From Myxococcales bacterium (GTDB taxonomy: Bacteria > Myxococcota_A > UBA9160 > UBA4427): 47,306 bases of DNA. The DNA is taken from contig DUBZ01000012.1 of NCBI GenBank assembly GCA_012960035.1, forward strand, positions 1 through 47,306, written 5' to 3'. Below are positions 42,992 through 47,306 of this stretch, in pieces. Positions within the stretch are counted from its first letter, which is position 1; every line of letters starts with the position of its first letter. The notes beneath the pieces are model-generated. The model did not search any database. It saw only the letters and a list, made by a program, of their open reading frames with translations, and was not told where the DNA came from. A program made the translations under genes and the position numbers.

Positions 42992-43693
42992 ATGAGCAAC
43001 AACTCCCCTCACGTGATTCAAGGTCAAACCGTCGCGATGCCAGCCGTCGTTCGCGATGCGTCGTCGGGTACCGCGATGTACATGGTCGATGCCACAGCAG
43101 CTCAGAAGCTTGTCCCCGATGCCTTCGAAGTCGTTCAAGCCGCACCCGGCCAAACACAACTCACGATCGTGATCGTCGACTACCGCGACAACGACCTCGG
43201 GGATTACGACGAAGTCGGCATCGTGTTCTTCGTGCGACCGGCCGGAAATCCAGAAGCCGAACTCGGTTCCTACATTTACAAACTCCCCGTCAATCAGAGT
43301 TTCACGTGCGAGGCCGGCTTCAAGATCTGGGGCTTCCCGAAAACGGTCGAAGAGATCGACTTCGCATACGCGGACGCGTCGGCAACGTGCAAGTTGACGA
43401 TGGGCGGAAAGCACGTGCTTACCCTTACGGTGCCGCGAGGCGGCGATGGCTCGACGCCCGATACCCGCGCAGTGGGATACACCTTGATCGAAGGCGTCCC
43501 GCATACCAACGATTTCACTCGCGGGGGCGAAGGTGAGCAAACCGTGGGCGGGGGCGACGGCGTCGTCCTTGAACTTGGCGATCATGAAATCGCAGAGGAA
43601 CTGCGTGCCCTCGGCCTCGAGACGGCAACGCCGATGCTCTCCGCATGGAGTGAACACATGCGAGGCAGCTTCGGTCCGAGCGGCAAGCTCTAG
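42992..43693 (+). CDS. Acetoacetate decarboxylase-like protein
   Basis: The 233-residue protein shows the acetoacetate-decarboxylase fold: YMVDATAAQKLVPDAFEVVQ near residue 28, QLTIVIVDYRDNDLGDYDEV, and FKIWGFPKTVEEIDFAYADA with the lysine in GFPKT at the position of the Schiff-base lysine. Family members decarboxylate beta-keto acids or act as aldolase/dehydratase-like enzymes. GGAG eight bases before ATG 42992 gives the start. It stands alone between the RidA relic and the SGNH hydrolase. Confidence 0.82.
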   Translation: MSNNSPHVIQGQTVAMPAVVRDASSGTAMYMVDATAAQKLVPDAFEVVQAAPGQTQLTIVIVDYRDNDLGDYDEVGIVFFVRPAGNPEAELGSYIYKLPVNQSFTCEAGFKIWGFPKTVEEIDFAYADASATCKLTMGGKHVLTLTVPRGGDGSTPDTRAVGYTLIEGVPHTNDFTRGGEGEQTVGGGDGVVLELGDHEIAEELRALGLETATPMLSAWSEHMRGSFGPSGKL

Positions 43694-43790
43694 TTTCTCA
43701 GAGGCGCGGCGAAAACAGAGCGGGCTCTAAAAGGGTGAAAGCATAAAAAGTTTCTCCCCAACCCCCGGGCCGGCCAACTAGAATGCCCCG

Positions 43791-44945
43791 ATGCCGGACG
43801 CGAACCCCCGAAGACCCAGCGCGATTCGAATGCTCGTATTCATGTTCCTGCCCGCGATCGTTTTCCTGGGACTCGTCGAAACCGTCGTCCGCTTTACGGG
43901 TGTAGCGGAAACCTGTCTCCCGACGATGCATGCGGCGGATTCGTTCTGGGCCTGCGACCCGCTGCTCTACTTCAAGAACAATCCCGATCTAAAGGTCATG
44001 GGCAAATCGCTCAATGCCGCCGGCTTTCGGGGACGAGAGTTCTTGCCCAAGAAACCCGGTGTCTTTCGCGTCATTGCACTCGGCGACTCCTCTACGTTTG
44101 GTCTGGCAGAGAGTGACGAAGGTTTCTATGTGAGAGAGCCGTACCCCCGGTTGCTCGAACACATGCTGGGGCAAGTGTATGGGCCCGCTCGCGTCGAAGT
44201 GCTCAATGCCGGAAGCATTGGTTACAACAGTTACCAGGGCCTGCTCCTGTTACGGACCAAGCTACGTTCGCTGAAGCCCGACCTCGTCACCGTGCGGTTC
44301 GGCTGGAACGACCATCTCATGTCGTCTTCTGGCCGCGATGAGGGCGCATTTCGCGACTCCACAAATCCAATCGTTCGCAGTCTCGGCAACGCCCTACTTC
44401 GAACCGCCCTTTACCCTTTCGCCATTCGGCTGCGGCTCGAATCGCAGGCTTGGTTGGGTCGCGACGAAGCTCAAAAGCCCCCACTGCGTTCCGCGTGGAC
44501 ACCCAATATGTCGATCCCGGACTATCAAAACGCGCTGCGGCAAATTGCAGCATTGGGTCATGCCATGGGTGCGCGCGTCTGGCTCCTGACCGCACCCCAA
44601 GGTTTTTCGAGCGAAGGGGACTTGGAGCGATTCAGTGCGCTGCCCGAAGACGCCAAGGCGCGCAAGCTACTCACGCTCAACGCAATGGATTCTTTCTCAC
44701 AGATGCGGAGCGTTCATAACGATTACATCGAAGCTACCCGGGACGCCGCGCGCGAAGCCAAGGTCCCACTGATCGACCTCGATGCGCTGTACCGAAAGAC
44801 GAGTGACGAACGACTCTTTGCGCTTAGCGATGCCGTACACCCGACCCTTCAAGGGCACATTCTGGAAGCCAAGGTTCTTCACCGTCGATTGAAAAAGCAA
44901 CGGGTGCTCGAAGATTACTTCGCAAATGCACCCGTCGATCCATAG
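43791..44945 (+). CDS. SGNH/GDSL-type hydrolase, membrane anchored
   Basis: The 384-residue protein has one N-terminal membrane segment (MLVFMFLPAIVFLGLVETVV) and an SGNH domain: block I ALGDSSTFGL, block II glycine in LNAGSIGYNSYQ, block III asparagine in VRFGWNDHLM and block V DAVHPTLQGH with the Asp-His pair. It should act outside the cytoplasm as an acyl esterase, for example on acylated surface polysaccharide. A TAGAAT -10-like box ends six bases before the ATG and no Shine-Dalgarno sequence is present, so the message is probably leaderless. Confidence 0.9.
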   Translation: MPDANPRRPSAIRMLVFMFLPAIVFLGLVETVVRFTGVAETCLPTMHAADSFWACDPLLYFKNNPDLKVMGKSLNAAGFRGREFLPKKPGVFRVIALGDSSTFGLAESDEGFYVREPYPRLLEHMLGQVYGPARVEVLNAGSIGYNSYQGLLLLRTKLRSLKPDLVTVRFGWNDHLMSSSGRDEGAFRDSTNPIVRSLGNALLRTALYPFAIRLRLESQAWLGRDEAQKPPLRSAWTPNMSIPDYQNALRQIAALGHAMGARVWLLTAPQGFSSEGDLERFSALPEDAKARKLLTLNAMDSFSQMRSVHNDYIEATRDAAREAKVPLIDLDALYRKTSDERLFALSDAVHPTLQGHILEAKVLHRRLKKQRVLEDYFANAPVDP

Positions 44946-44952
44946 ACCGAGC

Positions 44953-45110
44953 CTACTTGACCCCGAGCAGCACGTAGGACAAGTACCGCTGGTTGATTTC
45001 GCTCACGTACTTCACCGGTATGGACAGTTGCCGAATCTGTGATCCACTCGTAGGCCTGGCTCTGTATGATGAACTCGAGCGTCCGGGCGCTGCCCGCTTG
45101 CATCGGCCGA
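44953..45110 (-). pseudogene. Unidentified C-terminal gene fragment with a frameshift
   Basis: The minus strand reads ARTLEFIIQSQAYEWITDSA in one frame and, after a shift near 45030, QLSIPVKYVSEINQRYLSYV then LLGVK and a stop in another. The joined sequence looks like the coherent end of one protein, but I do not recognise the family. It sits between the SGNH hydrolase and an SDR gene. Confidence 0.4.
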
Positions 45111-45140
45111 AATGAACGAAGTGACAAGGGAACATTTGCC

Positions 45141-45911
45141 ATGAAAATCGACTACTCAGGAAAGAGCGTCGTGGTCACGGGTGCAGGAGGCGTCATTGGC
45201 CGTGCCAGCGCGATTCTCTTCGCTCAGCTAGGCGCGTCCGTGGTGGCCAGTGATATGAACGAAGAAAGTCTGCGCGAAACGGCGCAGTCAATCCTGAAAG
45301 AAGGCGGCTCTGTGGAGTCCATTGTCGCCGACGTGACCGATGCAGACGAAGCCGCCGGAATCGTGAAGTTCGCCTGCAGCAAGTTCGGTCGACTCGACGT
45401 CTTGTTCAACAATGCAGGCGGGTCACTGCCAACTCCGATGGAACGGATCGACCGAGAACAGTTCCATCGCATCCGCTCGCTGAACTTCGATGCTGTGTAC
45501 CACGCATCGATGGAAGCGCTGCCCGTCATGGTCTCGAATGGCGGCGGCGTCATCCTGTCGACGACCTCTGGCGCGGGGAGCGGCGCGGTGAACGGGTTGG
45601 CTGTCTACGGCGCGGCCAAAGCTGGGGTGAATAGCCTGATGCGCAGTATCGCCGTGGAGTACGGCCAACGGGGGATCCGGGCAAACGCAATCGCACCCTC
45701 GGCCGCGAGTCCGGGGATGGTCGACTGGGTGAAGTCGCGGCCCGGTGGGCTCGAGGGCTACTTATCCAAACAGCCGATGGGAAGACTCGGGACGCCGGAG
45801 GATGTTGCTTCGGTCGCCGTCTTTCTCGCTTCGGAGTTCGCTGGTTTCGTGAATGGCGTGGTGCTGCCGGTCGACGGTGGCATCGAGGCGATGTTCGCCG
45901 TTCCCTCATAG
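45141..45911 (+). CDS. Short-chain dehydrogenase/reductase
   Basis: The 256-residue protein is a classical SDR: VVVTGAGGVIGRASAILFAQ with the cofactor motif at residues 12-19, ASDMNE giving an aspartate for NAD, DVLFNNAGGSLPTP, the serine in LSTTSGAGSG, YGAAKAG with the catalytic Tyr and Lys, and the end VLPVDGGIEAM. Substrate unknown, probably a hydroxyacyl-CoA or cyclic alcohol given the region. ATG 45141 has AAGGGA about nine bases upstream. Its last six bases overlap the end of a truncated gene on the other strand. Confidence 0.92.
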   Translation: MKIDYSGKSVVVTGAGGVIGRASAILFAQLGASVVASDMNEESLRETAQSILKEGGSVESIVADVTDADEAAGIVKFACSKFGRLDVLFNNAGGSLPTPMERIDREQFHRIRSLNFDAVYHASMEALPVMVSNGGGVILSTTSGAGSGAVNGLAVYGAAKAGVNSLMRSIAVEYGQRGIRANAIAPSAASPGMVDWVKSRPGGLEGYLSKQPMGRLGTPEDVASVAVFLASEFAGFVNGVVLPVDGGIEAMFAVPS

Positions 45912-46008
45912 CGACTCGAGTTCGAACTGAATGCTGAGTTCGCCCTTGCCTTTGATGTGCCGCTCCTTCAAAAACTGCGTAAAGGCACTCACCATCTCGT
46001 ACTGGTAT
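45906..46008 (-). pseudogene. C-terminal gene fragment cut by dispersed repeat copy 3
   Basis: The minus-strand frame reads YQYEMVSAFTQFLKERHIKG then KGELSIQFELESL and a stop at 45906. It looks like the end of a real protein, but 46009 and beyond is dispersed repeat sequence and no upstream part exists. As with the PEP-CTERM relic at 6230, the repeat marks exactly where the coding sequence is lost. Parent family unknown. Confidence 0.55.
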
Positions 46009-46156
46009 GCGCATAGGAAAAACAAGCCCCCTTTTCGCCAAACGTGCTGATCAGGGACGCGATGCCAAATCAAGGGCCGCGGAGAGGGAAGTCCGATGGC
46101 GGGAATGCAGGGGGCCTTGAAATCGCCCCGCGTTGGACCCTTCGCCCGTGATTCCG
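46009..46156. repeat. Dispersed repeat copy 3 with downstream tail motif
   Basis: The head starts GCGCATAGGAAAAACAAG at 46009 and matches copy 2 for about 80 bases, including GGGACGC and ATGCCAAATCA. A 28-base tail at 46129-46156 (beginning CGCGTTGG, ending GTGATTCCG) is repeated with one change at 47279-47306. Head and tail thus flank a variable middle. Confidence 0.8.
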
Positions 46157-46222
46157 AGCGATTTGTCATTCGGTTACTTATCGGCGGAACTGAAAAGCCC
46201 CGTTAAAATCCCTATCCTCCGA

Positions 46223-46260
46223 TCAGGGTCATGAACTCAAGTGGATCAAAGTGACCCTGA
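46223..46260. promoter_or_regulatory. Inverted repeat upstream of the last SDR gene
   Basis: TCAGGGTCA (46223-46231) and TGACCCTGA (46252-46260) are exact 9-bp arms 20 bases apart, 73-111 bases upstream of ATG 46334. It may be an operator or a leader hairpin; both arms lie between repeat copy 3 and the gene. Confidence 0.5.
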
Positions 46261-46333
46261 AAATTGCGGACGAAGGCGCGCAGAGCTAGACGCCTGGACG
46301 AGCGCCGCCAAACCACGGAGGCAAGAGAATCGA

Positions 46334-47116
46334 ATGACGAATCTCGAAGGACGAATGGCCATCGTCACCGGAGCGGCCCGCGGCACAGGTGCCGTGATCG
46401 CCCGGCGCTTCGTGGAACAAGGGGCCACGGTCCTGCTCGGAGATATCCTGCACGAGGAGGCAGAAGACACCGCAGCGAAAATTGGTGATGGCGCCCATTT
46501 TTTCCCACACGATGTCACCCAACCGGCCGACTGGGATCAAGTGGTGGCGCGGGCACTCGAGTTGGGCGACCGCATCGATGTGCTGGTCAACAATGCAGCG
46601 CTTCTCCACCTGGGCACCATTATGAATACCCCCGAAGACGTTCTTCGAAGAGTCCTGGAAGTCAACACAGTGGGTCCCTATCTGGGAATGCGGGCCGTCG
46701 TGCCCGTGATGCGCAAACAGGGCGGCGGATCGATCGTCAACGTCGGCTCGGTGGACTCGCTCATCGGAATGAACGGGATCACGTCGTACTGCGCCTCGAA
46801 ATGGGGCCTTCGGGGTCTGAGCAAAGCGGCCGCACTGGAGTTGGGACGGGACGCCATCCGTGTGAACTCGGTCTGTCCGGGGGGCGGGAATGCCGAAATG
46901 TACGGCCCCTGGATGTCGCAGCTCGCGAACTTCATGGATGAAACACTGGCATACACCGAGAACCGCGCCATTCCGGGCGGCGTACCTCTCGATAAAATTG
47001 CGGACGCAGTGTGCTTCTTCGCCAGCGACGCCAGCGCAAGCTGCACCGGCGTGGACCTGCCGGTCGACGGCGGGGCACACGCCGGGCACTTCATTCCCGG
47101 CTTCAACACGCTCTAG
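46334..47116 (+). CDS. Short-chain dehydrogenase/reductase flanked by repeat copies
   Basis: The 260-residue protein is a classical SDR: MAIVTGAARGTGAVIARRFV, an aspartate in LLGDILHEE for NAD, DVLVNNAALLHLG, NVGSVDSLIG with the serine, SYCASKWGLRG with Tyr and Lys, and DLPVDGGAHAGH at the end. The GMNGITSYCASK form resembles the 3-alpha(or 20-beta)-hydroxysteroid dehydrogenase-like group. It is the only gene between repeat copies 3 and 4, so it may have moved as a cassette. Start ATG 46334 is chosen by similarity; no strong ribosome binding site is seen. Confidence 0.92.
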   Translation: MTNLEGRMAIVTGAARGTGAVIARRFVEQGATVLLGDILHEEAEDTAAKIGDGAHFFPHDVTQPADWDQVVARALELGDRIDVLVNNAALLHLGTIMNTPEDVLRRVLEVNTVGPYLGMRAVVPVMRKQGGGSIVNVGSVDSLIGMNGITSYCASKWGLRGLSKAAALELGRDAIRVNSVCPGGGNAEMYGPWMSQLANFMDETLAYTENRAIPGGVPLDKIADAVCFFASDASASCTGVDLPVDGGAHAGHFIPGFNTL

Positions 47117-47186
47117 AAAGCCGACCTGACCGCCTCGCTTTTGCGTTGACCGAATATTCTGGAGTTAGCCGAAGGGGCGGGTGTCG

Positions 47187-47306
47187 GCGCATAGGATAAA
47201 CAAGCCCCGTTTTCGCCAAACGTGCTGAGAGGATAGTGCAAACAGCCGCCCTTTTAGTCCAGAGGGGGTCTATTCGCCCGCGTTGGGCCCTTCGCCCGTG
47301 ATTCCG
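47187..47306. repeat. Dispersed repeat copy 4, same orientation, reaching the window end
   Basis: The head reads GCGCATAGGATAAACAAG at 47187, one base different from the other copies, followed by the CGCCAAACGTGCTGA block. The middle diverges, and the 28-base tail motif found in copy 3 occupies 47279-47306, the last base of the window. Confidence 0.75.

Noticed and set aside
1..47306. tRNA, rRNA, CRISPR arrays, intact insertion sequences, phage genes or antiphage systems
   Set aside because: None could be recognised: no cloverleaf ends in CCA context, no regularly spaced repeats, and no transposase, integrase or defence protein motifs.

Overview
The window is about 47.3 kb of GC-rich bacterial chromosome. 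Nearly every recognisable gene is catabolic or lipid/CoA related: acyltransferase, P450, citrate synthase, enoyl-CoA isomerase, family III CoA-transferase, DUF35/thiolase-like pair, three SDRs, two amidohydrolases, two glutathione-transferase-like proteins. There are also lipoproteins, a PEP-CTERM-like sorting tail and a selenoprotein. This mix suits a Gram-negative, heterotrophic, deltaproteobacteria-like lineage (Myxococcota/Desulfobacterota-type or relatives). No rRNA or universal marker is present, so the placement is an inference. I found no tRNA, rRNA, CRISPR array or intact transposase.

Layout. 0-7 kb: a partial TetR gene, a diiron ferritin-like protein with an SCP2-like partner, a wax ester synthase/DGAT, a kilobase of gene wreckage (a hemN piece and an alpha/beta hydrolase piece), a CmcJ/NvfI-like oxygenase, and a PEP-CTERM tail cut off by a dispersed repeat. 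7-17 kb: P450, citrate synthase, iron alcohol dehydrogenase divergent from a GST-like gene, sulfoacetaldehyde acetyltransferase (xsc), an M50-like membrane protease, a lipoprotein, an enoyl-CoA isomerase. 17-25 kb: a palindromic operator region, an AhpC/TSA-like gene with an in-frame TGA and a SECIS-like hairpin (a probable selenoprotein), an MBL-fold lipoprotein, TetR with a perfect operator, a TauD relic, phytanoyl-CoA dioxygenase, an AraC relic, a DUF3604 protein, a degenerate aldo/keto reductase. 25-30 kb: a fused membrane/spermidine-synthase-like protein, a TetR relic, a SprT-DUF2786 protein, a 165-bp structured inverted-repeat element, MarR. 30-38 kb: a likely MarR-controlled operon of alpha/beta hydrolase, amidohydrolase, tandem CoA-transferase, DUF35, thiolase-like protein, then a VOC protein and a second amidohydrolase. 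38-47 kb: a second GST-like gene, metallophosphatase, membrane protein, SDR, RidA relic, acetoacetate-decarboxylase-like protein, SGNH hydrolase, SDR, and a last SDR lying between two copies of the dispersed repeat.

The 30-38 kb cluster reads as a pathway in which a carboxylic acid is activated by CoA transfer, shortened by retro-aldol or retro-Claisen chemistry and hydrolysed; its substrate cannot be read from sequence. The most interesting items are the split selenoprotein, the dispersed GCGCATAGG repeat at the edges of truncated genes, the structured inverted-repeat element, several perfect palindromic operators, and -10 boxes placed for leaderless transcription.
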